Positions 1 through 7,034 of a stretch of 9,571 bases of DNA are shown one piece after another; the first letter of the stretch is position 1; every line of letters starts with the position of its first letter. Both the position numbers and the translations under genes were made by a program. The stretch spans positions 1-9,571 of the forward strand of contig CAMYNO010000132.1 of NCBI GenBank assembly GCA_947259815.1, written 5' to 3'. The notes below the pieces were generated by a model. The model had not been told where the DNA came from. It searched no databases and saw nothing but the letters and a program-made list of their open reading frames with translations. This stretch comes from an uncultured Parvularculaceae bacterium (lineage in GTDB: Bacteria; Pseudomonadota; Alphaproteobacteria; Caulobacterales; Parvularculaceae).

Positions 1-694
1 ATGTTGCCGTGGATGTTCTAGGGAGCCTGAATCCCGGACCCATGGTCGAGGAGATTGCGATCTTTTTGATATAAGTCCCTTTAGCGCCGGAAGGTTTCGC
101 CTTCGCAACCGCATTGATGAATGCCTGAACGTTTTCAATAATCGCTTTTTCGTCAAAGCTCGCCTTGCCGACGCCCGCGTGAATAACGCCGGCTTTTTCC
201 GCCTTGAACTGTACGGCGCCGCCTTTTGCGTCTTTAACGGCTTTGGTCACGTCCGGCGTGACGGTGCCGACTTTCGGATTCGGCATCAGGCCGCGCGGGC
301 CCAGCACCTTACCGAGCCGGCCGACAACGGCCATCATGTCCGGCGTTGCGATCACGCGGTCAAAATCCATGAAGCCGCCCTGGATTTTCTCCATCAGGTC
401 GTCAGCGCCGACAATGTCTGCGCCGGCGGCCGTTGCTTCTTCGGCCTTTGCGTCCTTGGCGAATACGGCAACGCGGACGTTGCGGCCCGTACCGTTGGGG
501 AGCGAGACGACGCCGCGAACCTGTTGATCCGCATGGCGCGTATCAATGCTGAGGTTCATGGCGATTTCGATCGTCTCGTCGAATTTTGCCGAGGCGTTCG
601 CCTTGACCGATTTTACCGCTTCTTCGACGCTGTGAATTTTCACGCTGTCGGAGGCTTGGCGGGCGGCGCTTATGCGTTTTCCAGCTTTTGCCAT
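1..694 (-). CDS. rplA: 50S ribosomal protein L1, 3' end cut by the window edge
   Basis: L1 binds 23S rRNA to form the mobile stalk at the E site. In many bacteria it also represses its own rplK-rplA mRNA. The frame opens with [10 protein letters not shown] and reads 231 codons without a stop before the window ends. Recognisable L1 segments are the N-terminal stretch around residues 38-62 ([22 protein letters not shown]), the signature [15 protein letters not shown] near 131-145, and the C-terminal SSTMGPG near 215-221. L1 proteins usually have about 230 residues, so the stop should lie just outside. The start is fixed by an AGGGGG ribosome site at 701-706, which overlaps the rplK stop codon and lies 6 nt before the ATG. 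The gene sits 3 nt after rplK, so translational coupling is likely. The last ten residues ([10 protein letters not shown]) look unlike the usual L1 tail. Confidence 0.96.
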   Translation of the reverse strand, partial: MAKAGKRISAARQASDSVKIHSVEEAVKSVKANASAKFDETIEIAMNLSIDTRHADQQVRGVVSLPNGTGRNVRVAVFAKDAKAEEATAAGADIVGADDLMEKIQGGFMDFDRVIATPDMMAVVGRLGKVLGPRGLMPNPKVGTVTPDVTKAVKDAKGGAVQFKAEKAGVIHAGVGKASFDEKAIIENVQAFINAVAKAKPSGAKGTYIKKIAISSTMGPGFRLPRTSTAT

Positions 695-697
695 CTC

Positions 698-1126
698 TTA
701 CCCCCTGACTTCCAGGCCCATGGCGCGCGCCGAGCCCATGATGATTTTCGTAGCTGCATCAAGATCGTTTGCGTTGAGATCGGTCATTTTCGCTTCCGCA
801 ATCTCGCGGCACTGCGCGACCGTGACGGCGCCGGCGATATCGCGACCCGGCGTCGATCCGCCTTTTGGCAGCTTGGCGGCTTTCTTCAGGTAATAGGCCG
901 CCGGCGGGGTTTTCGTTTCAAACGTAAACGATTTGTCCGCATAGATCGTAATGATTGTGGGGATCGGCATCCCCTTTTCCATTTCCTGCGTCTTGGCGTT
1001 AAACGCCTTGCAGAATTCCATGATGTTGAGACCGCGCTGGCCAAGCGCTGGACCGATCGGGGGAGACGGCGACGCCGCACCCGCCGGCACCTGAAGCTTC
1101 AGGTAGCCTGCTATTTTCTTCGCCAT
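698..1126 (-). CDS. rplK: 50S ribosomal protein L11
   Basis: L11 forms the GTPase-associated centre with 23S rRNA and takes part in the factor-binding steps of translation and in RelA activation. The 142-residue product is the normal family length. It shows the N-terminal domain [16 protein letters not shown], then [23 protein letters not shown] at about residues 21-43 with the conserved prolines, and the C-terminal RNA-binding domain from about residue 70, including [14 protein letters not shown] and [14 protein letters not shown] at the end. A GGAAGG ribosome site at 1133-1138, 6 nt before the ATG, supports the start. It is the first gene of a two-gene unit with rplA. The nusG gene that usually precedes rplK in bacteria is absent; a 743-bp gap and then pdhC lie upstream. 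Confidence 0.98.
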   Translation of the reverse strand: MAKKIAGYLKLQVPAGAASPSPPIGPALGQRGLNIMEFCKAFNAKTQEMEKGMPIPTIITIYADKSFTFETKTPPAAYYLKKAAKLPKGGSTPGRDIAGAVTVAQCREIAEAKMTDLNANDLDAATKIIMGSARAMGLEVRG

Positions 1127-1146
1127 TTTAAACCTTCCGGCAAATT

Positions 1147-1196
1147 GCGCCGCCGACTTGCACCGACGACAGGATGAAAGGGCCGCGGTCGGGCGC
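1147..1196 (-). promoter_or_regulatory. possible stem-loop in the rplK leader, near the ribosome site
   Basis: In the rplK mRNA, GCGCC then CGAC (1196-1192, 1191-1188) can pair with GTCG then GGCGC (1157-1154, 1151-1147). This gives nine base pairs with a two-base bulge (GC) and a 30-nt loop. The structure ends 8 nt before the rplK ribosome site at 1133-1138. L1 is known to repress rplK-rplA by binding a leader structure that mimics its 23S site, so this is a reasonable location for the operator. I cannot match the L1-binding consensus by eye, and the pairing may be fortuitous in GC-rich DNA. Confidence 0.25.
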
Positions 1197-1298
1197 CGGC
1201 TGGTCTTTGCCGGGACGCCTCCCGCGAAAGCGCGCTCGTTTAGCCGAACAAAGCGCCGGGGACAAGCCTGAACAGAGATTTAGGGAGGGAAACGCAAT

Positions 1299-1337
1299 GA
1301 GCGGGCGCCGTTATGGGGATCTCCGCGACGCCCGCTC
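1299..1337 (-). repeat. 9-bp perfect inverted repeat, possible attenuator
   Basis: GAGCGGGCG at 1299-1307 and CGCCCGCTC at 1329-1337 are exact reverse complements with a 21-nt loop. Read toward rplK, the stem is followed by ATTGCGTTT, a poor U-tract, so this is at best a weak terminator or an attenuator-like hairpin between the candidate promoter and rplK. Confidence 0.4.
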
Positions 1338-1394
1338 GATGGTATTCAACTAACGCAACTGGTAAATACGCAACGAGTACGCTTACTGATACTT

Positions 1395-1413
1395 GCCGCA
1401 CCGATTCTGCGGC
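1395..1413 (-). repeat. short perfect hairpin near the expected rplK transcript start
   Basis: GCCGCA (1395-1400) and TGCGGC (1408-1413) form a six-base stem with a seven-base loop. It starts about 9 nt past the candidate -10 box at 1422-1427, so it would lie at or very near the 5' end of the rplK transcript. Such a 5' hairpin could stabilise the RNA; this role is inferred. Confidence 0.35.
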
Positions 1414-1421
1414 TTGGTTAT

Positions 1422-1450
1422 GTTATAAACTTACACCGCGGAAAAATCAA
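1422..1450 (-). promoter_or_regulatory. candidate sigma70-type promoter for rplK-rplA
   Basis: On the minus strand a -35-like TTGATT (1450-1445) is followed by a 17-bp spacer and a -10-like TATAAC (1427-1422). The -10 matches the consensus at five of six positions and the -35 at four of six, with ideal spacing. It is the best promoter match I found in the gap and points at rplK, giving a leader of roughly 290 nt. With nusG absent upstream, rplKA needs a promoter of its own, which fits. Confidence 0.5.
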
Positions 1451-1501
1451 CCGGAAGCTGTATGCAAACCCTGCTTGCAAAGCGAATTTTTGCTTATGGG
1501 T

Positions 1502-1551
1502 GCGAGGCGGCAGTCAGCACGGGGGAGAGAGAAAGCGTCGGGCCGCCTCGC
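1502..1551. repeat. 10-bp perfect inverted repeat in the pdhC-rplK gap
   Basis: GCGAGGCGGC (1502-1511) and GCCGCCTCGC (1542-1551) are exact reverse complements separated by 30 nt. No clear U-tract follows on either strand, so I do not call a terminator. It lies upstream of the candidate rplK promoter and downstream of pdhC on the minus strand, so it could cap the pdhC transcript. Confidence 0.4.
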
Positions 1552-1753
1552 CGTCACCGGGGAAACACAACATTCCGGGACAGACAGAATATTGCGCTCA
1601 ATTGGAATTTTATCGCGGCGGAAAAGCGGCGAAAACGCGGCGTCCCATCACGTTTTGTCATGGGGAAAACGCAAAGCCGGTCTATCCCATTGTTTTAAAT
1701 AGATCTCCCGCCCCACGACGCCAGAGCGGCTTGTTGTGACAAACGCCACCTGT

Positions 1754-1838
1754 CCTTCGAGGCAAAATTTCTCCTTCACCCTGAGGGAGCCGAAGGCTCG
1801 CCTCGAAGGGCGCCGGAAAAATTTTTCTCAGGATGAGG
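1754..1838. repeat. compound palindromic repeat (REP-like) downstream of pdhC
   Basis: Three pairings are interlaced. CCTTCGAGGC (1754-1763) pairs with GCCTCGAAGG (1800-1809) exactly. TCACCCTGAG (1776-1785) pairs with CTCAGGATGA (1827-1836) with one mismatch. GAGCC-GAA-GGCTC (1787-1799) is a small internal hairpin. A 12-bp perfect palindrome GAAAAATTTTTC sits at 1816-1827. The CCTTCGAGG / CCCTGAGG words are familiar from dispersed intergenic repeats of alphaproteobacteria, so this is probably a repeat copy. It begins 32 nt after the pdhC stop codon in the direction of transcription and could also act as a transcript end. Confidence 0.65.
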
Positions 1839-1869
1839 GCTGTATGAGCCTTCTGATCCGCAACCAGCG

Positions 1870-3207
1870 CTAAAGCAGCATCGCCGCCGGTTCCTCGATG
1901 AACAACTTGAACGCCGCGAGGAACTGGGCGCCGACCGCACCATCGACGACCCGGTGGTCGCAGGTCAGCGTCACCGTCATCACCGTTGCAATTTCCATCT
2001 TGCCGTTTTTGACCACCACCCGCTCCTCGCCGACGCCGACGGACATGATCGCCCCATGGGGCTGGTTAACGATGGAGGCAAAGGATTTGATCCCGAACAT
2101 GCCGAGGTTCGAGACCGAGAATGTGCCGCCCTGATATTCCTCGGGCTTGAGCTTACGGCTTTTGGCCCGGCCAGCCATATCCTTGATCTCGGCGCTGATC
2201 TGTTTCAGCCCCTTTTCCTCGGCCTTCCAGACGATCGGCGTAATCAGACCGCCGTCAATAGCGACCGCAATGCCGATATCGGCGTGCTTGTGCAGAAGGA
2301 TCGCTTCGTCGGTATAGGTGGCGTTCGCCGCCGGCACCGCCTTCAGCGCCATGGCCGACGCCTTGATGATGAAGTCGTTGACCGACAGCTTGAAGGCGCC
2401 CCCTTTTTCTGAATCCGGGCCTTCCTTTGGCGAGGTCGCATTGATACGCGCCCGCGCCGCCAGCAGCGTGTCGAGTTCGCAATCCACATTCAGCGGAAAA
2501 TGCGGGACTTCCTGATTGAAACTCTGGGTCAGGCGCTTGGCGATAACCTTGCGCATGCCGTCGAGTTTGACAGCCTCATAGCTCTCCGGCGGATAGAGCC
2601 GCGCATCGACAGAGGCCGGGGCAATCGCCGCTGGCGCGGCCTTGCCCGCGCCCGCTTTCAGTGCGCTTTCAATATCGCGCTTGACGATACGCCCTTTGGG
2701 CCCGGACCCGGACAGCGCGGACAGATTGAGTTCATTCTGCTCCGCCAGCCTTTTGGCGAGGGGCGAAGCTAGGATGCGGCCATTTGGCGGCGCCTGCGGC
2801 GCATCCTTCGCGGCTGCCTTAGGTTGTTGCGTGGATTGAGGTTGCGCCTCCGCCGCAATATTCGTCTTCTCGCCTTGATCCTCATCCTTTGGAGCCGGCG
2901 TCTTGGAGGAGGCCGGCGCCGCGCCGCCGCCAAGGGCGCCGACATCAATATCGTCCGCACTCTCGCCATCCTCAAGCAACACCGCGATCGGGGCGTTGAC
3001 CTTCACATTTTCCGTACCCGCATCAATCAGGATCTTGCCGACGACGCCTTCGTCAATGGATTCAACTTCCATCGTCGCCTTGTCGGTTTCGATCTCGGCA
3101 ATGACGTCGCCGGACGAAACGGTGTCGCCTTCCTTGACGTTCCATTTGGCGAGGGTGCCTTCCTCCATGGTCGGCGACAGGGCGGGCATGAGAATGGGCG
3201 TTGGCAT
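1870..3207 (-). CDS. pdhC: pyruvate dehydrogenase E2, dihydrolipoamide acetyltransferase
   Basis: E2 transfers the acetyl group from its lipoyl arm to CoA and forms the core of the pyruvate dehydrogenase complex. The 445-residue protein has a lipoyl domain at about 1-80 with the lipoylated lysine K43 in TDKATM. An Ala/Pro/Lys-rich linker follows, then a peripheral-subunit-binding domain at about 143-183 ([12 protein letters not shown] to GRIVKRDI). The acyltransferase domain runs from about 210 and ends in CDHRVVDG, with catalytic H418 and D422. The presence of only one lipoyl domain and the length suit alphaproteobacterial PdhC. GAGGA at 3214-3218, 6 nt before the ATG, supports the start. 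pdhB lies upstream on the same strand, but a GFA-type gene is lodged between them; in most alphaproteobacteria the two are adjacent. The lipoyl domain is nearly a copy of that in pdhB here. A branched-chain E2 is less likely given the PdhB partner. Confidence 0.96.
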   Translation of the reverse strand: MPTPILMPALSPTMEEGTLAKWNVKEGDTVSSGDVIAEIETDKATMEVESIDEGVVGKILIDAGTENVKVNAPIAVLLEDGESADDIDVGALGGGAAPASSKTPAPKDEDQGEKTNIAAEAQPQSTQQPKAAAKDAPQAPPNGRILASPLAKRLAEQNELNLSALSGSGPKGRIVKRDIESALKAGAGKAAPAAIAPASVDARLYPPESYEAVKLDGMRKVIAKRLTQSFNQEVPHFPLNVDCELDTLLAARARINATSPKEGPDSEKGGAFKLSVNDFIIKASAMALKAVPAANATYTDEAILLHKHADIGIAVAIDGGLITPIVWKAEEKGLKQISAEIKDMAGRAKSRKLKPEEYQGGTFSVSNLGMFGIKSFASIVNQPHGAIMSVGVGEERVVVKNGKMEIATVMTVTLTCDHRVVDGAVGAQFLAAFKLFIEEPAAMLL

Positions 3208-3256
3208 TTTCAGTCCTCAAATTTCAGAATTGGGTGGACACAACGATATCCGCTCT

Positions 3257-3315
3257 CCCCGGCGAAAGCCGGGGTCCAGTCGAGGCCAATTCTGGTTCCC
3301 GGCTTTCGCCGGGAA
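3257..3315. repeat. REPIN-like hairpin doublet between the GFA gene and pdhC
   Basis: Two GC-rich hairpins lie in inverted orientation. The first is CCCCGGC-GAAA-GCCGGGG (3257-3274). The second is TTCCCGGC-TTTC-GCCGGGAA (3296-3315), which on the other strand repeats the GGCGAAAGCC core of the first. They are joined by TCCAG (3275-3279), a 12-nt spacer and CTGG (3292-3295). The element starts 50 nt upstream of the pdhC start codon and lies 33 nt past the GFA stop codon, so it would be transcribed in a pdhB-GFA-pdhC message and could affect mRNA stability or readthrough. Confidence 0.75.
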
Positions 3316-3348
3316 GAACGGAGGATGGTGGAAGACGCTTTTTTCATT

Positions 3349-3798
3349 TTAATGCGGTCCGAAGTTTGATGCGGAGAGTTCTGCGTCCGTGAACCGTGTC
3401 GGCGTCCATTTTTCATAACGGCGCGCAATTCGCTCTGCCGTCGTCTCAACGCCATATTCCATGGGGGCCTCATCAATACCGTCGAATTCCTTGATACCGA
3501 GGCCAATGACGTTGAGCGTCGAGACAATCCGCTGACCCTCACCCATTACCGCTGCAATATAAACGCCGCAGGTCTTGCAGATGAAAAAGTCAGCGGTACG
3601 AAGTGCGAATGTATAGCGGTGAATGGCGCCCGCTGACGCGTCGATCTCCACGCACCCGTCCGGATCGGAAATATTCACGGCGCCATGAGCGCGGCAGAAC
3701 GCACACTGACAAGTGCGCACCCCAAGCGCCACCGGCGTCTTCTGCGTTTCAAAGGACGCTTTCATACTCCCGCAATGACATTGGCCGGAGAGGATCAT
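3349..3798 (-). CDS. GFA/CENP-V-type zinc-binding protein
   Basis: The 149-residue protein fits the glutathione-dependent formaldehyde-activating enzyme (GFA/CENP-V) fold. It has the full cysteine pattern: CHC at C7 and C9, TCQCAFC at C30, C32 and C35, and CKTC at C74 and C77. In structurally studied members these cysteines bind two zinc ions. The founding enzyme was described as catalysing addition of glutathione to formaldehyde, but most homologues have no proven substrate, so I give no symbol. The start is supported by GGGAAG at 3804-3809, 5 nt before the ATG. The gene is in the same direction as pdhB and pdhC and sits between them, which is unusual. A hairpin doublet lies in each flanking gap. 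A role in pyruvate metabolism cannot be inferred from position alone. Confidence 0.88.
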   Translation of the reverse strand: MILSGQCHCGSMKASFETQKTPVALGVRTCQCAFCRAHGAVNISDPDGCVEIDASAGAIHRYTFALRTADFFICKTCGVYIAAVMGEGQRIVSTLNVIGLGIKEFDGIDEAPMEYGVETTAERIARRYEKWTPTRFTDAELSASNFGPH

Positions 3799-3823
3799 GG
3801 TTGCTTCCCGTTACTCCCTGTCA

Positions 3824-3879
3824 TGCCCGGATTTATTCCGGGCATCCAGAAGCCTGGATTGCCGGAGCAAGTCCGGCAA
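3824..3879. repeat. REPIN-like hairpin doublet between pdhB and the GFA gene
   Basis: TGCCCGGA (3824-3831) pairs exactly with TCCGGGCA (3837-3844) over a five-base loop. TTGCCGGA (3859-3866) pairs exactly with TCCGGCAA (3872-3879), also over five bases. They are joined by ATCCAG (3844-3849) and CTGGAT (3854-3859), themselves complementary. The layout hairpin-TCCAG-spacer-CTGG-hairpin is the same as at 3257-3315, though the stem sequences differ. It begins 11 nt downstream of the pdhB stop codon and stops 25 nt before the GFA start, so it may weaken transcription or protect the upstream pdhB mRNA. Confidence 0.75.
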
Positions 3880-3890
3880 AAACGGCTCTA

Positions 3891-5309
3891 TTAGTCCCCA
3901 TACATCACCTGCTTCACGGCCTTCACGATTTTGTCCGCATTCGGAAGGCTCATGGCTTCAAGGTTCGCCGCGTAGGGGAGCGGCGTGTCTTCCTGCGTCA
4001 CGCGCGCCGGCGGCGCATCGAGATAGTCGAATGCGTGCTGCGTCACCTGCCAGGCGATTTCCGCGCCGACGCCGCACGGCGCCCAGCCTTCCTCGACCGT
4101 TACGATGCGGTTGGTTTTCTTAACGCTCTCAATCACCGTCGCCGTATCCATGGGCCGCAGCGTGCGCAGATCGATGACTTCGGCAGAGACTCCCTCGCCC
4201 GCCAGAGCCTCCGCCGCCTCCAGCGCAAACTTCACGCCGCGCGAATAGGAAACGATCGTCACATCCTCGCCCGGCCGCGCAATCTTCGCCTTGCCGATCG
4301 GCAGCACCCAGTCGTCAATATCGGGCACTTCCATCGTGTCGCCGTAAAGCAATTCATGCTCAAGAAAGACAACCGGGTTGGGATCGCGGATCGCCGCCTT
4401 TAGCAACCCCTTTGCATCGGCCGCAGTGTAAGGGGAAATAACGATCAGCCCCGGAATGTTCGAATACCACGCCGCATAATCCTGCGAGTGCTGGGCGGCG
4501 ACACGGCTCGCCGCCGCGTTCGGACCGCGAAAGACAATCGGCGATCCCATCTGACCGCCGGACATATACCGGGTCTTCGCGGCGGAATTGATGATGTGGT
4601 CAATCGCCTGCATGGCGAAGTTCCAGGTCATGAATTCCACTATCGGTTTCAGGCCGGCAAAGGCGGCGCCGACGCCAAGTCCGGCAAAGCCATGTTCCGT
4701 AATCGGCGTATCGACGACGCGGCGCTCGCCAAATTCTTCAAGCAGTCCGCGCGACACCTTATAGGCGCCTTGATATTCCGCGACTTCCTCCCCCATCAGA
4801 AAGACGTCTTCGTCCCGGCGCATCTCTTCGGCCATGGCGTCGCGCAACGCATCGCGGATTGTTGTCTCCACCATCTCAACCCCATCGGGGAGTTCAGGGT
4901 CTTTGATCTGCGTCACGTCCTTCGAGGGTCGCTCTGCCGGCGCCTCGGGCTGCGCGGCAGTAGTGGTATCCTCATCCCGCGGCGCCGGCGTGTCAGCACC
5001 GGCCTCAACGGATGGAGACGGCGAACCGCCATTCAGCTTACTCACATCAATGTCGTCCGCGCTCTCGCCTTCAGCGACGATGACCGCAATCGGCTCGTTC
5101 ACCTTGACGTTCTCGGTGCCTTCGGAAATCAGGATTTTCGCGATCACGCCGTCATCGACGGCCTCGACCTCCATGGTCGCCTTGTCGGTTTCGATCTCCG
5201 CGATGACATCGCCGGTCGAGACCGTATCCCCCTCGCTGACTGTCCACTTTGCAAGGGTGCCCTCCTCCATCGTCGGCGACAGGGCGGGCATAAGAACCGG
5301 CGTTGGCAT
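3891..5309 (-). CDS. pdhB: pyruvate dehydrogenase E1 beta subunit with N-terminal lipoyl domain
   Basis: E1 beta forms the thiamine-diphosphate enzyme together with E1 alpha and passes the acetyl unit to lipoyl groups. The 472-residue protein starts with a lipoyl domain (about 1-80, K43 in TDKATM), then an acidic Pro/Ala linker. The pyrimidine-binding domain runs from about 148 ([46 protein letters not shown]-like stretch, [10 protein letters not shown]). The transketolase C-terminal domain starts at about 340 ([34 protein letters not shown]). The ATG at 5309 is chosen because the protein then begins [10 protein letters not shown], aligned with PdhC; an in-frame TTG at 5336 would only add nine unmatched residues. 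AGAGAG precedes the ATG. No pdhA is found upstream, where it is normally located; the DUF1330 gene is there instead, 89 nt away, with no clear promoter or terminator between them. Confidence 0.96.
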   Translation of the reverse strand: MPTPVLMPALSPTMEEGTLAKWTVSEGDTVSTGDVIAEIETDKATMEVEAVDDGVIAKILISEGTENVKVNEPIAVIVAEGESADDIDVSKLNGGSPSPSVEAGADTPAPRDEDTTTAAQPEAPAERPSKDVTQIKDPELPDGVEMVETTIRDALRDAMAEEMRRDEDVFLMGEEVAEYQGAYKVSRGLLEEFGERRVVDTPITEHGFAGLGVGAAFAGLKPIVEFMTWNFAMQAIDHIINSAAKTRYMSGGQMGSPIVFRGPNAAASRVAAQHSQDYAAWYSNIPGLIVISPYTAADAKGLLKAAIRDPNPVVFLEHELLYGDTMEVPDIDDWVLPIGKAKIARPGEDVTIVSYSRGVKFALEAAEALAGEGVSAEVIDLRTLRPMDTATVIESVKKTNRIVTVEEGWAPCGVGAEIAWQVTQHAFDYLDAPPARVTQEDTPLPYAANLEAMSLPNADKIVKAVKQVMYGD

Positions 5310-5398
5310 GCAATCTCTCTGGTTAGCTGGTCGCAACTACCTACCCGCAAAGGCAGTCTTTGAACAAGCCCGCTAAGTCCACATATTGAATGCAAGCA

Positions 5399-5818
5399 TC
5401 AGCCGCCGAAGACGCCAGCGCTTTCGCGCGGCTGCATCCGGATCAATCTGGAGTCGGCAACCGCCGCCTGCCGGTGAAAGACGATCGCCTGATAAGCAGG
5501 GTCTTTGACCATTTCGCCAAAGGCCGCCGCATTCGGATATTCAGCGATGAACGCAATGTCCCATTGCTCATCATCCGGTCCAATCAGCGTAAGTTTCGGG
5601 TCCCATGAATGAACGATGCGCCCGCCGACCCGCGTGAAGATCGGCCCGCTTTCCCGGCCGTAAGCCTGATACGCCTCGGCGCCGGTTGCCTTGCGCCCGT
5701 CGTCGTAAGCGGCGGCATCGCGAAGGCGAATCAAATTGAGCATGTGCACGAGCCCGTCATCGGCCAGCTTCATCATGGCGCCGAATTGCTCTCGTGTCGG
5801 ATCGATATGGCCTGACAT
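5399..5818 (-). CDS. DUF1330 domain protein
   Basis: The 139-residue protein has the DUF1330 signature: NLIRLRDAAAYDDGR at about 28-42, TGAEAYQAYGRESGPIFTRVGGRIV near 45-69, and a later AFIAEYPNAAAFGEMVKDPAYQ with HRQAAVADSRLIR. DUF1330 proteins adopt a dimeric alpha/beta-barrel fold and have no established reaction in general. There is no signal peptide or membrane segment, so it is cytosolic. The ribosome site AGGGGAAG overlaps the stop codon of the upstream hydroxylase gene, and only 9 nt separate the two, so co-transcription and coupled translation are likely. Downstream it runs toward pdhB without a visible terminator. The substrate cannot be inferred. Confidence 0.85.
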   Translation of the reverse strand: MSGHIDPTREQFGAMMKLADDGLVHMLNLIRLRDAAAYDDGRKATGAEAYQAYGRESGPIFTRVGGRIVHSWDPKLTLIGPDDEQWDIAFIAEYPNAAAFGEMVKDPAYQAIVFHRQAAVADSRLIRMQPRESAGVFGG

Positions 5819-5827
5819 GCGCTTCCC

Positions 5828-6976
5828 CTATGTGCCGACGTCATTATAAGCGTCGACGGCGTTAAATACAGTTTCGACCAATCGGCGTTCGTCCTCATTC
5901 AGTTCAGGGCGCCAGATATCAAAAAGCAGAATGATCCGCGTTTCACCGGTCGGGTTTTTCGCTTCATGTTCAATCGAGTCGTCGAATATCAGCATCTCGC
6001 CGTCGCGCCATTCGCGGGTCTGGTTGCCAACGCGAAGCCAGCATCCCTGCGGCACGATTAACGGCAGGTGACAGATCAGCCGCGTGTTGCATACGCCCGA
6101 ATGCGGCGGGATGTGGGAGCCGGCGGTCAATTGCGAATAGAGGATGGATGGCGACACTGTCCGGATTTTCGGAATGGGCGCGGCCTTTAATATTTCAAGC
6201 GTGCGCGGACACCGCGCCATGTGATCGGGTTGTTCCGCACCGTCTTTGTAAAGATGATAGGCGGACCAGTCGGTGCGCCCCATCAATTGACGCCCCATCT
6301 GGCTCATCTTCGGCGCGTTGATGTTATGTTGCACATAAGGGTCAAAATCCGCCTGAGATGCGATCAGCGCAGCCAGCTCATCTTTGATGGTTTCTGCTTG
6401 CTCGATAATCTCGGCCGTCCAGTCAAACTGGCGATAATCATAATACTGAATTTGCGGCAGTTCCGGAAAATAGAATTTCGACGGGCTTTGCGCATAAATG
6501 GTTTTCCGCCCGAACATGATGTCTATGGCCTGCCCCAATCGCGTAGGACCGCCGTTGACGTTAAAGCCCGCCCCGGCGACATTCTCGTGGAGAAATTGCT
6601 GATAATCCGCTGCTGCGTTCTGACACTCTTGTTGCGCGCGCGCGATCGCAGGCTGCAGATGCGCCGGTACGTCGTTCATCATCTGCGCCAGCGAGAGAAA
6701 CGCCCGGTAAAACCCCGCAGCGAACCGGGGCTTCCCGAGCGCTTTGAACGCATCGGCTTTTATGAGCGTCGCCTCTGCGCTTGTCGGGTTTTTCTCAAGA
6801 AGGTGATCGACCGCTTCCAGGCAGACCTCATACTTCTCCAGCGCCCCCGCGGCCTGGGCGAAGGCAAGCAATGCGTGATCGGGCAACGGCCCGGCTTCGC
6901 GCAGATCGCTAAGTTGCGTGAATGCATCGCGGAAATTACCGGCGCGAAACGCCGTCAGCGCTGTATCAATATCCAT
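5828..6976 (-). CDS. aspartyl/asparaginyl beta-hydroxylase family protein with N-terminal TPR-like repeats
   Basis: The C-terminal third matches the AspH-type 2-oxoglutarate/Fe(II) oxygenase domain. On the 385-residue reading from 6985, HIPPHSGVCNTRLICHLPL carries the first iron histidine (H295) and FDDSIEHEAKN the second (H340). R350 in ETRIILLFDIWRP is placed like the 2-oxoglutarate-binding arginine. The family uses two histidines without the usual acidic ligand, which fits. Residues about 5-100 contain TPR-like helical pairs (AGNFRDAFTQL, LEKYEVCLEAVDHLLEKNP, KALGKPRFAAGFYRAF), suggesting a protein-binding module. Relatives hydroxylate Asp or Asn in proteins or modify lipids, so the substrate is unknown. 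The start at 6976 (MDIDTALTAF) is preferred: AAGGA at 6988-6992 lies 11 nt before it but only 2 nt before the ATG at 6985. It sits between the SDR gene (59-nt gap) and DUF1330 (9 nt), probably one operon. Confidence 0.9.
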   Translation of the reverse strand: MDIDTALTAFRAGNFRDAFTQLSDLREAGPLPDHALLAFAQAAGALEKYEVCLEAVDHLLEKNPTSAEATLIKADAFKALGKPRFAAGFYRAFLSLAQMMNDVPAHLQPAIARAQQECQNAAADYQQFLHENVAGAGFNVNGGPTRLGQAIDIMFGRKTIYAQSPSKFYFPELPQIQYYDYRQFDWTAEIIEQAETIKDELAALIASQADFDPYVQHNINAPKMSQMGRQLMGRTDWSAYHLYKDGAEQPDHMARCPRTLEILKAAPIPKIRTVSPSILYSQLTAGSHIPPHSGVCNTRLICHLPLIVPQGCWLRVGNQTREWRDGEMLIFDDSIEHEAKNPTGETRIILLFDIWRPELNEDERRLVETVFNAVDAYNDVGT

Positions 6977-7034
6977 GGCTATCATAGTCCTTAAGACAGC
7001 CGGCGCGGCAAACGCATCAATTGGCGGCGTCGTC

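Larger units (their letters stand above)
1127..1869. other. 743-bp intergenic region between pdhC and rplK
   Basis: No open frame here looks like a real protein. Frames on the plus strand (for example 1313-1702) have low-complexity, arginine-rich or otherwise ungene-like products and no good ribosome site. The region holds a candidate promoter toward rplK (1422-1450), inverted repeats at 1299-1337, 1395-1413 and 1502-1551, a possible folded leader at 1147-1196, and a compound palindromic repeat at 1754-1838. Parts are visibly richer in A and T than the genes on either side, notably about 1340-1500 and 1580-1700. I looked for tRNA T-arms, the SRP RNA core, an RNase P core and a tmRNA tag frame and found none. 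Confidence 0.8.

Noticed and set aside
179..1177. 332-residue open frame on the plus strand across rplA and rplK
   Set aside because: It is antisense to two clearly recognisable ribosomal protein genes, and its product is rich in Arg, His and Phe without any known domain.
1290..1700. Possible tmRNA, tRNA, SRP RNA or RNase P RNA in the gap
   Set aside because: I found no GTTCGA-type T-arm with matching acceptor stem, no tag-peptide frame, and no SRP or RNase P core sequence on either strand.
1313..1702. 129-residue plus-strand frame in the pdhC-rplK gap
   Set aside because: It has no ribosome site, no recognisable domain, and overlaps inverted repeats and the minus-strand promoter candidate.
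3603..4403. 266-residue plus-strand frame spanning the GFA gene, a repeat and pdhB
   Set aside because: It crosses two real genes and a hairpin repeat in antisense, and no domain is recognisable.
4488..5363. 291-residue plus-strand frame across pdhB
   Set aside because: It is a mirror of the pdhB coding frame in GC-rich DNA; similar long antisense frames occur over pdhC, the hydroxylase and the SDR.
5310..5398. Promoter for pdhB
   Set aside because: No pair of -35 and -10 boxes with acceptable match and spacing was seen, so the pdhB promoter is left unassigned.
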